Shown: positions 8,216-16,147 of the stretch, piece by piece
Layout: every line of letters begins with the position of its first letter
Position numbering within the stretch: position 1 is the first letter of the stretch
DNA from: a bacterium
GTDB lineage: Bacteria > Sumerlaeota > Sumerlaeia > SLMS01
Direction: 5' to 3'
DNA length: 64,000 nt
Assembly: GCA_016125005.1 (NCBI GenBank)
Contig: WGMQ01000020.1
Span: 1-64,000 of the forward strand
Notes under the pieces: model-generated
Told to the model about the DNA's origin: nothing
Database searches by the model: none
The model's input: only the letters and a program-made list of their open reading frames with translations
Made by a program: the position numbers and the translations under genes

Positions 8216-9586
8216 CTACTGTCCGAAGTAGGCCTTGAGGGCTGCCTGCCCGAGGTCACGGTCATAGGTCAGAAGCAAGTCGACCTGCTTCCCCGAGACC
8301 TTGGCCCAGGTGTAGAGTTGGCCCGGTTTGCCGGTGGTCGTTGATAGATGAACCGCACCCTCGGACTTCATCCGACGCCGCAGGACGTCGATAAACTCGG
8401 TGGCATCCTTCTCCGTATCCCAGACGGTGCGCCACGCCATGGTGGAGGGCTCTCCGTCCTCCTTGGCCGCAAGGAGGGTGAACTGATCGCCCCCCCACCC
8501 GGCCGCTGCCTCGGTGGGGATCGGGGCGTTGAGCAACGGGTCTGCCATCAGCATGGTGATTCGCGGGAACTCGTCCTTCTGGGCGAGATAGACACGCATT
8601 CCCCACTCGCCCATGGTGTTCCGATGGAGCTCATGCAGACCTGCCGGGGGGGCTGGCAATGTGACGGTGAGTGGCTCCTCGCGGGGTTCTGCGAGGTACT
8701 TTTCCGGATGAAGGATTTGCTCGGTTGAGTTTGGAGGATTCTTACCGAGATACACGCGCCAGTCGGGTCCCTTGTGCTGGGAGACGGCGATGCAGAAGGT
8801 CGAGCCGGCCAGATAGGGGAAGATCAGATCCTGCACGATCGGCTGCGGTACCTTGTTAAGGTCCTCTGCCTGAGAGGAGAACATCTGGTTGATCTGGAGC
8901 AGCACTGCTGGCGTGAAGTTATCACGGCCCCACTCGATCATGGAGACGGTGGCGTCGCCCTCGACGGCTGCCATGCGGGCATTGTGGCGATCCAGTTCCT
9001 CCACGTCCTTGGCGTAGGTGGTCAGATTCCATGCGGCGTCCTGTACGGCGTGGGTGATCTCATGACTGAGAATCACGCCACCGATGAAGCCCTTCGGGTC
9101 GAACGTGTCGACCACGTAGAGGGACTTGTCATCGGGGTTGTAAAGGCCGCCAACCTGGCCCTGAAGCAGGTCGCCAAAGAGCGAATCGGCGTCGGCCCCG
9201 GACGGAATGACGCGGAGGAAGGTCTGGAGAGCCATGTAGTCGATGTAGGTCTTCTCCTGGCTTTCCTCCTTCATGAGGCGCTCGAGCAACTCACCCAGTT
9301 CGGATTTGTTGAGGACGTTGGACTTCACGGGGTGACCGACGCGCCCACCCCAGAGGGCCTCGGTTTCAAGTTGGATCTGCTGCACCAGCTTCTTGTAGTC
9401 GGTGGGAGCAGCCGACGTGGTGGTGGGGGCAGCGGGGGCGGGAGTGGGGGCGGACGACTGCTTTCCCCCGGCGGAAAGGGCCTCATTAATCCGGCGATTG
9501 AACTCTGCCGCGCTTTCGCCGGCAGGGGCCGCGTGAAGTTGGACCGAGAGGAGTGCCAGAATGGCTGCTGCGAGTGTTGTTTTCAT
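8216..9586 (-). CDS. Secreted putative zinc metallopeptidase (HEITH motif)
   Basis: 456 aa. A signal peptide (about 1-20, cleavage near LHAAPA) and a Pro/Thr-rich linker (40-62) precede the body. HEITH at 175-179 is an HExxH zinc motif, and E209 in AVEGDA is well placed as a third ligand, a pattern known from several uncharacterised gluzincin-like secreted families. The rest has no motif I recognise. Zinc binding is inferred from these residues. The gene diverges from ruvC across a 60-bp gap. Confidence 0.65.
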   Translation of the reverse strand: MKTTLAAAILALLSVQLHAAPAGESAAEFNRRINEALSAGGKQSSAPTPAPAAPTTTSAAPTDYKKLVQQIQLETEALWGGRVGHPVKSNVLNKSELGELLERLMKEESQEKTYIDYMALQTFLRVIPSGADADSLFGDLLQGQVGGLYNPDDKSLYVVDTFDPKGFIGGVILSHEITHAVQDAAWNLTTYAKDVEELDRHNARMAAVEGDATVSMIEWGRDNFTPAVLLQINQMFSSQAEDLNKVPQPIVQDLIFPYLAGSTFCIAVSQHKGPDWRVYLGKNPPNSTEQILHPEKYLAEPREEPLTVTLPAPPAGLHELHRNTMGEWGMRVYLAQKDEFPRITMLMADPLLNAPIPTEAAAGWGGDQFTLLAAKEDGEPSTMAWRTVWDTEKDATEFIDVLRRRMKSEGAVHLSTTTGKPGQLYTWAKVSGKQVDLLLTYDRDLGQAALKAYFGQ

Positions 9587-9645
9587 TGCCGTTCTCTTCG
9601 CCTATGGAGAGCGTTCGCCCATCAGTGCAGGACGGAGGCCTTCGG

Positions 9646-10257
9646 TTGGATAAAATTCGCCCGCTGGTGATTCTTGGCGTCGACCCCGGTCTGGCGAGCA
9701 CCGGCGTCGGTGTCATCCAGCAAGTGGGTCAGCGCGAATGGCGTGCCCTGTTTCATGGCCATGTGACCACGGGGGAAGCGACGCCACTCCCCGCGCGTCT
9801 CGACAAGATTTTTCGTCTGGTGGAGGACGCCGTCGAGGAATACCGACCATCCTTCCTCTCAATCGAGTCGATTTTTTTCGCGGTGAATGTAAGGAGTGCC
9901 GTGTTGATGGCGCACGGCCGAGGGGTTGCGCTCCTTGCCGCGGCGCAACGCGGCGTGGAGGTGCACGAGTATGCACCCGCGGAGATCAAGCAATCGGTTG
10001 TGGGAAGGGGACGGGCGACGAAGGAGCAAGTGGGACAGATGGTCACCACACTGCTGAAACTTGATGCTCCGCCACGGGTCGACCACGAAGCCGACGCACT
10101 GGCAGCGGCGCTTTGCCACGCCTTCAGGGGGGTGACCCCGCTGGCCGCTCAAGTGGCGCGCGCCGCCGATCGTCCCACGAGGGACGACGATGGTTATGCA
10201 GCCCGGCGGGAGCTTTTGGGCAAGATGCTGACGGGCCGCAAACGGCGGCGCCGCTAG
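9646..10257 (+). CDS. ruvC: Crossover junction endodeoxyribonuclease RuvC
   Basis: 203 aa from a TTG at 9646 with GGAGG 7 nt upstream (9634-9638); an ATG at 9604 is in frame but has no ribosome binding site. Resolves Holliday junctions as a dimer with RuvAB. The four catalytic acids are visible: D13 in GVDPG, E74 in SIESIFF, D146 and D150 in DHEADALAAAL, plus the GxGxATKEQV motif. ruvA and ruvB are not adjacent. The C-terminal 40 residues, rich in Arg/Lys, extend past the usual end. Confidence 0.92.
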   Translation: MDKIRPLVILGVDPGLASTGVGVIQQVGQREWRALFHGHVTTGEATPLPARLDKIFRLVEDAVEEYRPSFLSIESIFFAVNVRSAVLMAHGRGVALLAAAQRGVEVHEYAPAEIKQSVVGRGRATKEQVGQMVTTLLKLDAPPRVDHEADALAAALCHAFRGVTPLAAQVARAADRPTRDDDGYAARRELLGKMLTGRKRRRR

Positions 10258-10286
10258 AGGGAGGCCACGGTGAAGCGACCTCCCTC
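10257..10286. terminator. Possible hairpin between convergent ruvC and the mini-LacI gene
   Basis: GAGGGAGG (10257-10264) pairs with CCTCCCTC (10279-10286) around a 14-nt loop. It sits at the ruvC stop codon, 16 bp before the end of the convergent gene. There is no T run, so this is a weak call. Confidence 0.35.
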
Positions 10287-10302
10287 ACGACAAGGCTTGC
10301 AC

Positions 10303-10548
10303 TCAGGCGGACGGCTGGTTGACGTCGCGACGGGCAGCAACAACCTGGCGCGAACGGGCGCCGAGAGCGCGGGCCGCGGGATTCGGCACATAGCCGACTC
10401 GGCTGATGGTATCGAGGATCAGCTTCTTCGTCTCGTCGTTGATCTTGGGGCTATCGTTGATGGCGAGAGAAACTGTGGAGCGGCTGTACCCAGTGATGCG
10501 GGCGATGTCGCGAATGGTGAGACCACCGTCGTTCTTGAGCTTGGGCAT
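10303..10548 (-). CDS. LacI-type HTH-only protein (81 aa)
   Basis: From the ATG at 10548, with AGGAG about 8 nt upstream, it encodes a complete LacI DNA-binding head: TIRDIARITGYSRSTVSLAI (11-30), then the third helix and the hinge helix PNPAARALGA (55-64). It ends 17 residues later at a stop. The ligand-binding/dimerisation domain of LacI proteins (about 270 aa) is absent, and downstream sequence does not encode it in another frame. It may be a stand-alone DNA-binding protein or a remnant. The good ribosome binding site and clean frame favour a real small gene. Confidence 0.72.
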   Translation of the reverse strand: MPKLKNDGGLTIRDIARITGYSRSTVSLAINDSPKINDETKKLILDTISRVGYVPNPAARALGARSRQVVAARRDVNQPSA

Positions 10549-10835
10549 GTGAGGAACTCCTACTTGAAGATGTGCAACTGTAATGAGAATACCGTGCCGA
10601 TGCAGTGTGACATTTTCACGCGGCTGGTCAAAAACCCTGAAAATCGGCCTTATTCGGCGATTGCGCAATTGTTTGCGCTTCGTTGCACTCGGATTACGCA
10701 TTTGGACAGCTTGGACCATCGAGTCAGACTGACGTATTTGGAGCACCGCGGCGCCAGGAAAGTGGCCCATTTTGATCATCTCTTTGTAGAAATTGGAGCG
10801 CCCGTGGGAGTGGCGAGGCAGAAGGACTCAGGCTT
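10549..10835. other. Intergenic stretch with no gene recognised
   Basis: 287 bp between the divergent mini-LacI and membrane-protein genes. I see no coding frame with a plausible start, no RNA gene and no clear promoter hexamers. An AT-richer part around 10620-10690 may hold the promoters. Confidence 0.5.
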
Positions 10836-11750
10836 GTGACGAATTGGGACAGGGGCGAAGGCAGCCGTGGCACAGGGCAGGGGGTCTATGCTCAGGTGCG
10901 CCCCATGGCGAAGGTCGACAACAGGACGGTTCCCATCCCGGCATTTCTGGGGAGGGCGTACTTTGGGTTCGTGCGCGAACTGATTGCAGAGCCGGGTTCC
11001 AATCCCACGTTCCTTCGTGAGTCTCGTCGGGCTTACCGTCGCCTCCGAATCAGTGGCGGAACCCTTCCGTTTCTGGCACTGTCGCTGACGATCGGGGCGG
11101 GCATTGCCTCCATCGGTATTCTGTACTTGTTGCAGTCGCTTGCGACGCCGGTGATGTGGAGTATTCCGCTGCTGGTGGTATTCTATGCTCCCTCCTTTCT
11201 TGCGAGCGTTCTGTTCTTCTTCCTGATCTATGGGGTGGCCCGCGACTTGTCGGACCGCGAGACGTTGCAGCAGCTCTACCTGACACCGATGCATCCTCAG
11301 GAGATTGTGTTTGGGATGATTTGGGGAAGTGCGTTGCCGATGTCCCTGCCGGTGGCATGCCTCATTCCGGGAGTAGCAATCATGGGGCTGCATCTCTACA
11401 TGACGACGGACGCAACGGGCATGATCGATCTAGCCGCGCCAGCTGCCCTCCCGCTGGTGTTTTGGCCTCACACGCTGGCGAGCATGATCTCCAGCGGGGC
11501 GATCGCGGCGGCGATTACCTTCGGCCTCGAGTCCAGGCAATATCCGTTGGCGAGGGGCCTGGCGGTGTGGCTTGGCTTCGAGATTTTCCTCTTCCTGCCG
11601 CTGACTGCCTACTCGATCGTCGCCTGGCCGCTGACCTTCCTGGTCGGTGGGTTGGCGGCTATCCTGTTGCGACTGATCGTCGCGGGGGGATTCCTACAGC
11701 ACCTTGCATTGCGGGTGGCGCAGCAGTCCATCGACGAAGACATGCGGTAA
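10836..11750 (+). CDS. Polytopic membrane protein of unknown function
   Basis: 304 aa from a GTG at 10836 (GAAGGA 9 nt upstream), or 281 aa from the ATG at 10905. About six hydrophobic segments can be seen (for example LPFLALSLTIGAGIASIGI, IPLLVVFYAPSFLASVLFFF, the segment around YLTPMHPQEIVFGMIWG, and two pairs near the C-terminus). The short cytoplasmic loop DLSDRETLQQLYLTPM resembles loops of ABC-2-type permeases, but no ATPase gene is adjacent. I do not assign a function. The cupin gene follows after 17 bp, probably cotranscribed. Confidence 0.65.
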   Translation: MTNWDRGEGSRGTGQGVYAQVRPMAKVDNRTVPIPAFLGRAYFGFVRELIAEPGSNPTFLRESRRAYRRLRISGGTLPFLALSLTIGAGIASIGILYLLQSLATPVMWSIPLLVVFYAPSFLASVLFFFLIYGVARDLSDRETLQQLYLTPMHPQEIVFGMIWGSALPMSLPVACLIPGVAIMGLHLYMTTDATGMIDLAAPAALPLVFWPHTLASMISSGAIAAAITFGLESRQYPLARGLAVWLGFEIFLFLPLTAYSIVAWPLTFLVGGLAAILLRLIVAGGFLQHLALRVAQQSIDEDMR

Positions 11751-11767
11751 CGAAAGGGGTGGCAAAC

Positions 11768-12097
11768 ATGCTGATTCAGAATATTCCCTTCGGAACAACT
11801 GACTGGGGGACAATCGAACCAACGCGCCACGCGGGTGAGGTGGGTTTCGCCCTGTGGCGGACCCAACATTTCGGAACGATCCGGGTTCGGATGGTCGAGT
11901 ACAGCGCGGGATATGTGGCGGATCACTGGTGCTCGAAGGGGCATATCCTGCTGTGCCTTGAGGGCGAGCTGCATACGGAGCTGGAGGATGGACGTCGCTT
12001 CGTGCTCACGCCGGGAATGAGTTATCAGGTAGCGGACAATGCGGAACCCCACCGATCGATGGCACCGGTGGGAGCGAAGCTCTTCGTGGTGGACTGA
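11768..12097 (+). CDS. DHCW-motif cupin-fold protein
   Basis: 109 aa, ATG 11768 with AAAGGGG upstream. A single cupin barrel: the D-H-W-C block (52-55, ADHWCSKGHI), then LCLEGELHTEL and MSYQVADNAEPHRS. This matches the small family annotated as DHCW motif cupin fold proteins, for which no activity is established. The conserved His residues could bind one metal. Its position 17 bp behind the membrane protein suggests an operon. Confidence 0.78.
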   Translation: MLIQNIPFGTTDWGTIEPTRHAGEVGFALWRTQHFGTIRVRMVEYSAGYVADHWCSKGHILLCLEGELHTELEDGRRFVLTPGMSYQVADNAEPHRSMAPVGAKLFVVD

Positions 12098-12157
12098 TGA
12101 GGTGCGGCGACTGCAACAATTTGAACCGTTTTCTCCCCAAGAACCTGATTTTCGTTT

Positions 12158-12173
12158 TGACATCTTGATGTCA
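12158..12173. promoter_or_regulatory. Palindrome overlapping a TTGACA box
   Basis: TGACATC-TT-GATGTCA is a perfect 7-bp inverted repeat with a 2-nt centre. It overlaps TTGACA (12157-12162), a sigma-70 -35 match, about 100 bp upstream of the secreted protein gene at 12275. No good -10 hexamer is placed at 17 bp, so the promoter is tentative; an operator is possible. Confidence 0.35.
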
Positions 12174-12274
12174 TGAGATAGACTTCGCTCTGAGTGCTGC
12201 ATGCACCGGCAGAGGTCATGACGCCACTTCGTGGCTACATGTCCCCTGCCACCTTATATCGAGAGGTAGTACAG

Positions 12275-13081
12275 ATGATGAAAGTTGGCATTTATGGGCT
12301 TCTGATCGGGGCGCTGGCGTCTTCAGCGTCCGCAGCGGTGGTGGCACAGTTTGACTTTGCCCCCGGCGAAATCAACACGCTTCCCGCTGCGCTGACCGCG
12401 TCCTATGATCCGGGCGTGGATGTAATTGTTGTGGCGAACACCACGCACGCCCCGGCAGTCCCCGCCGACCATGCGGGTGGCGACGGGCATTCGCTGCGCG
12501 TCGGTGACCTGGGACCCACCGGTGGCGGCTACGATTGGGCCTTCCCGGCGACCCAGCCCTCGCTCGGCAACGTGAGCGTCTCTGCTTACTTCTACATGGA
12601 CTGGGAAACGGTGGACACCACCCCCGGTGAGCGTGATTACCTTGTCATGGCTCGGCTGCAGAATGCGGACCCGCAGGTCACTGGCAGCGCCGCGGGAACC
12701 CGTCAGGGCTATTTCCTGGCGGTGACTCAGGACTCTTCCTGGACGGGTATTTCTCCCAACCCGACGGCCAAGCGCGCCTTCCTCATGAAGAAGGTTGCCG
12801 GTACCCACACGGTCATCGGCAGCGAGTCGACGGTGGACATCCCCACGGGATGGCACAAGCTTGAGCTGCGCGTTGTGGGCAACAACCTCGTTGGTCTCGT
12901 GGACGACGTGGTTGTTTGCAGCGGCACCGACGCGGGATCCAGCTACGCCACCGGCGGCTGGGCGGTTGGCTACTACGATGACAACATCGGCGCCGGTCCC
13001 GACCCGGCTTACGCCGCGGCCATCGACAACGTTGTCGTGGATGACGCTCCGTCCTCCGTCAACGACTGGACCGCCTACTAA
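12275..13081 (+). CDS. Secreted LamG-like (concanavalin A-like) protein
   Basis: 268 aa from ATG 12275 (a second ATG follows at once), with GAGAGG about 9 nt upstream. A signal peptide covers about 1-21 (YGLLIGALASSASAA). The rest reads as a beta-sandwich of the laminin-G/concanavalin A type: WHKLELRVVGNNLVGLVDDV and GGWAVGYYDDN are typical strand pairs. These domains usually bind carbohydrate; there is no catalytic motif. It ends SSVNDWTAY, a tail resembling the ends of two other secreted proteins here (end 45442, and end 41284 on the minus strand). Confidence 0.7.
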   Translation: MMKVGIYGLLIGALASSASAAVVAQFDFAPGEINTLPAALTASYDPGVDVIVVANTTHAPAVPADHAGGDGHSLRVGDLGPTGGGYDWAFPATQPSLGNVSVSAYFYMDWETVDTTPGERDYLVMARLQNADPQVTGSAAGTRQGYFLAVTQDSSWTGISPNPTAKRAFLMKKVAGTHTVIGSESTVDIPTGWHKLELRVVGNNLVGLVDDVVVCSGTDAGSSYATGGWAVGYYDDNIGAGPDPAYAAAIDNVVVDDAPSSVNDWTAY

Positions 13082-13109
13082 TCCGGTTCCGTCACTTAGG
13101 TTCCAACGG

Positions 13110-13134
13110 CGCCCCGGGGGCTTTCCCCGGGGCG
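13110..13134 (+). terminator. G+C-rich hairpin after the LamG-like gene
   Basis: CGCCCCGGGG (13110-13119) pairs with CCCCGGGGCG (13125-13134) around a 5-nt loop, 29 bp after the stop codon at 13081. The U tract is weak (TCGCTGTATTT), so it is a probable but not classic intrinsic terminator. Confidence 0.6.
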
Positions 13135-13252
13135 TCGCTGTATTTGAGGTCCCGTGAGAATCGACCATGAAACTCTTGCACTCTCGAGGCTCCATTGGTG
13201 AAATCGGGACGAAACCCAACCGATTCCGGTTCGACCGGGAGACCCACACTTC

Positions 13253-14947
13253 ATGATTTCCCTCGATGACCTCTTGAAGGAAGCAGCGGAAAGCCGCGCC
13301 TCCGACCTCTATCTGGCAGCGGGCGCTGTGCCGTGCATGAACTGCGACGGGGTATACCGACCGCTGCCGTGCGCAAAAGGGCAGCGCGCCAGTTCTGAGG
13401 ACATGGAGCGCTGGGCGCGCAGCGCAATGAATGAAAAACAGTGGGGTGAGTTTACCGAACATCTGGAAATGAACCTTGCCTACATGACGGCCGAGACGGG
13501 GCGTTTCCGTGTGAATGCCTTCTTCCAGCGCGGCTCCATCGCCATGGTTTGCCGCCGCGTCATCATGAACATCCCGACCATGCGCTCGCTGGCGCTGCCG
13601 ACGGTGCTCCGCAAGGTAGCTCTGGCAGATCGTGGGATTGTGCTGGTGACCGGCTCGACAGGTTCCGGCAAGTCGACGAGCCTTGCGTCGATGATCGATT
13701 ATCGAAACCACCTGCTGACCGGTCACATCGTGACAATCGAGGATCCGGTCGAGTTCGTCTATCGCCATCATCGCTCGATCGTGACACAGCGCGAGGTGGG
13801 CATCGACACCTTGAGCTTCCACGAGGCGCTGAAGAACACGCTGCGCCAGGCCCCCAAGGTGATCTGCATCGGCGAAATGCGCGACGCAGAGACGGTGCAG
13901 TTCGCTATGCACGCCTCGGAAACGGGGCATCTGGTCTTTGCGACGCTGCACTCGACGAATGCGGTACTGGCAATCGAGCGCATCCTGCACTTCTACCCCG
14001 GCGAGATGAAGGAGCAGGTCCAGCAACAGCTCGCCCTGAACCTTAACGCGATCATCTGTCAGCGTCTGATTGGCAAGATCGGTGGTGGGCGCTGTGCCGC
14101 GCATGAAATCCTGATCAATACGCCGCGCATCCAGGACCTGATCGGCAAGGGAGACTTGGGATCGCTGAAGATCGCGATCGCGCAGGACAATCAGGACGGC
14201 GTGCAGAACTTCGAGAGGTCGCTCTACAAGCTGGCGATGCTGAACTTGATCAGCAAGGAGGACGCGCTTCAGGCGGCGGAGTCGGCCAACGACCTGGCGC
14301 TGAAGTTCCGCGGAATCGGCATTCAGGCGGGAAGCAGTTGGACGGATCTTTCCGATCCATGGGCGAACATCACCGATGACTACGAACTGCCCCCCGACCA
14401 CCCGTTGGCGATCAAGCAGAAGGACCCGTCGGGGACGGGGCACCAGATGTACGACAACGCGGTGGCGCCGTCTCTCAGGACGACGCAGTCACTGAATCCG
14501 AAGATTGCACCGCCGACCCCGCTGGCCGTGGGTGGCCAGATTTCCGTGGCACCGAACAAGCCGCTGGTTCAGGCCTCGACGTTCCAGCAGGGTCCGTCGC
14601 GCCCGCCGGGACCGGCCCAGCCGCTGCCGCCGAGTGCACCTCCTCCCCCGCCGCCAGCTCCCCCGCCGGGGCCCGGTGCCGCCCCGCCGACAGCACCCGA
14701 TCCCAGCGCGTCAGACCCACGTTTCCGCATGCGCTCCCCGGGAACCACGAGCCCCAACATGCCCCCGGGGGCGACGCCGATGCCCCCGCCGCGGATCCCG
14801 CGCCCGCCCCAGCCCCCTCAACCCCCAGGGCCGGGTCAGCAGCGGATTCCGCGTCCGGGGCCGCCACCAAACCCGACTGCGCAGCCCGAAAGAGGGCGTA
14901 TTTTTCACACGCCTCCGCCCGACGACATCCATGACGAATTGGACTGA
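13253..14947 (+). CDS. PilT/PilU-like type IV pilus ATPase with long proline-rich tail
   Basis: 564 aa. The N-terminal PAS-like part (LLKEAAESRASDLYLAAG) precedes an AAA-type motor: Walker A GSTGSGKS (134-141), Asp box IVTIEDPVEF, Walker B region ICIGEMRD and His box ETGHLVFATLH. These are PilT/PilU family signatures; such hexameric ATPases drive pilus retraction at the inner membrane. The core ends near residue 375; about 190 residues of Pro/Gly/Ala-rich, probably disordered sequence follow, not seen in ordinary PilT. The PilT AIRNLIRE motif was not found. No other pilus assembly gene is in the window. The zinc-ribbon gene follows after 146 bp. Confidence 0.83.
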   Translation: MISLDDLLKEAAESRASDLYLAAGAVPCMNCDGVYRPLPCAKGQRASSEDMERWARSAMNEKQWGEFTEHLEMNLAYMTAETGRFRVNAFFQRGSIAMVCRRVIMNIPTMRSLALPTVLRKVALADRGIVLVTGSTGSGKSTSLASMIDYRNHLLTGHIVTIEDPVEFVYRHHRSIVTQREVGIDTLSFHEALKNTLRQAPKVICIGEMRDAETVQFAMHASETGHLVFATLHSTNAVLAIERILHFYPGEMKEQVQQQLALNLNAIICQRLIGKIGGGRCAAHEILINTPRIQDLIGKGDLGSLKIAIAQDNQDGVQNFERSLYKLAMLNLISKEDALQAAESANDLALKFRGIGIQAGSSWTDLSDPWANITDDYELPPDHPLAIKQKDPSGTGHQMYDNAVAPSLRTTQSLNPKIAPPTPLAVGGQISVAPNKPLVQASTFQQGPSRPPGPAQPLPPSAPPPPPPAPPPGPGAAPPTAPDPSASDPRFRMRSPGTTSPNMPPGATPMPPPRIPRPPQPPQPPGPGQQRIPRPGPPPNPTAQPERGRIFHTPPPDDIHDELD

Positions 14948-15093
14948 TGACGTCGGAACGCGCCACGGGGAAAGACGTTGACCCGCCAGAGGCGTGATTC
15001 CCTGATTGCCGCTGACATTGGTTTGCTCCCGCGCGAGCTGCTTGAATTGGGCTGATTACGGCTTTGCTTCACCCACACTGAAAGAGGTTCGAC

Positions 15094-15549
15094 ATGATTA
15101 AGTGTCAAGTCTGCGGATATGACAATCCCGATGACGCGAACGTATGCCTGAACTGCGGTTCACCAGTTTCGCGTCCCAAGGTGAGCGAGGCGATTGACGA
15201 TATCAGTGGTGAAGCCACGGTGATGCTGGGGATGCCGATGAAGGGACTGCCAGCTGCGCCCGCCAAGGCTCCGGCCCCGGTTCCCGCGCCCGCCCCGGCG
15301 CCGCCGTCACAGCGCATGGCGCCGCCCGCAGCAGCTCCGGCTCCCCCGCGACCTGCCCCCGCAGCGACGCCGGCGCGCCCCGCCCCTCCGGCGGCTCCCC
15401 CGCAGCCTCCCGCGCCACCTCAGCAGCAGCCCAAGGCCCCCGCCCCCGCAGGCAACAACTTGACCCTGATTGTGGTCACGGCCGGTGTGACAGCAACGGT
15501 GGTTCTGGCGATTGCCGTCGTGCTGTTCCTGCTCTTTGGCCGAGGCTAA
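15094..15549 (+). CDS. Zinc-ribbon, tail-anchored membrane protein
   Basis: 151 aa. A four-Cys zinc ribbon (C4, C7, C18, C21) is followed by a short acidic stretch (SEAIDDISGEATVMLG), a Pro/Ala-rich linker (about 50-122) and one C-terminal membrane helix (about 125-148, LTLIVVTAGVTATVVLAIAV). Topology is probably N-in with the ribbon in the cytoplasm. Function unknown. It lies between the PilT-like gene and coaD on the same strand, and its low-complexity linker resembles the PilT-like tail. Confidence 0.7.
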   Translation: MIKCQVCGYDNPDDANVCLNCGSPVSRPKVSEAIDDISGEATVMLGMPMKGLPAAPAKAPAPVPAPAPAPPSQRMAPPAAAPAPPRPAPAATPARPAPPAAPPQPPAPPQQQPKAPAPAGNNLTLIVVTAGVTATVVLAIAVVLFLLFGRG

Positions 15550-15637
15550 GGCCCGATCAACCACCCCGAATGCATCTCCCGACCCCGCCTGAGTCTGATT
15601 CATGCGGGGTCGATTCATTTCTCCCCTGGAAATACCG

Positions 15638-16147
15638 ATGCCCAGCACTGTTGGCAGCACACCGCGTATCGCTCTGTATCCTGGTTCCTTTGATGGGCTG
15701 ACGTTCGGCCACCTGGACCTGATCAAGCGGGGGTGCAAGTTGTTCGATCGACTGGTGGTGGGGGTCGCGGCCAACTCGCGCAAGAATCCTTGGTTTACGG
15801 CGGAGGAGCGGATGGAGCACATCCACCTCTGCACAGCGGGAATCCCCAACATCGAGATCATCCAGATCGAGGGCCTGACGGTGAAGGCCGCGGTGGACCA
15901 CGGCGCCCAGTTCATCCTTCGTGGGCTACGAGCCGTGTCGGATTTCGACTTCGAATTTCAGTTGGCCATCATGAATCACGAAGTGATGCCGAACGTGGAA
16001 ACGATCTTCCTGGCGACCTCACCGGAATATATCTTCCTGAGTTCGTCGATGGTGAAGGAAGTCTGGTCGCTTGGTGCGGATGTGTCGCGCTTCATCCCGC
16101 AACCGGTGCTGGAAGCCTTCGAGCGCCGCCGTGCCGCCGGGGCCTGA
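15638..16147 (+). CDS. coaD: Phosphopantetheine adenylyltransferase
   Basis: 169 aa from ATG 15638 (an upstream ATG at 15602 adds an unconserved stretch). Transfers AMP from ATP to 4'-phosphopantetheine, the penultimate step of coenzyme A synthesis; cytoplasmic hexamer. Signatures: YPGSFDGLTFGHLD (14-27, containing the T-x-G-H nucleotide motif), RLVVGVA, LRGLRAVSDFDFEFQ, and SSSMVKEV, the ISSTxVRE equivalent. Convergent and directly adjacent to the next minus-strand gene. Confidence 0.95.
   Translation: MPSTVGSTPRIALYPGSFDGLTFGHLDLIKRGCKLFDRLVVGVAANSRKNPWFTAEERMEHIHLCTAGIPNIEIIQIEGLTVKAAVDHGAQFILRGLRAVSDFDFEFQLAIMNHEVMPNVETIFLATSPEYIFLSSSMVKEVWSLGADVSRFIPQPVLEAFERRRAAGA

Noticed and set aside
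12323-14443. 706-codon open frame on the minus strand
   Set aside because: It lies antisense to the LamG-like and PilT-like genes and has Arg/Val/Asp-rich shadow composition with no domain; the plus-strand genes have clear motifs and ribosome sites.
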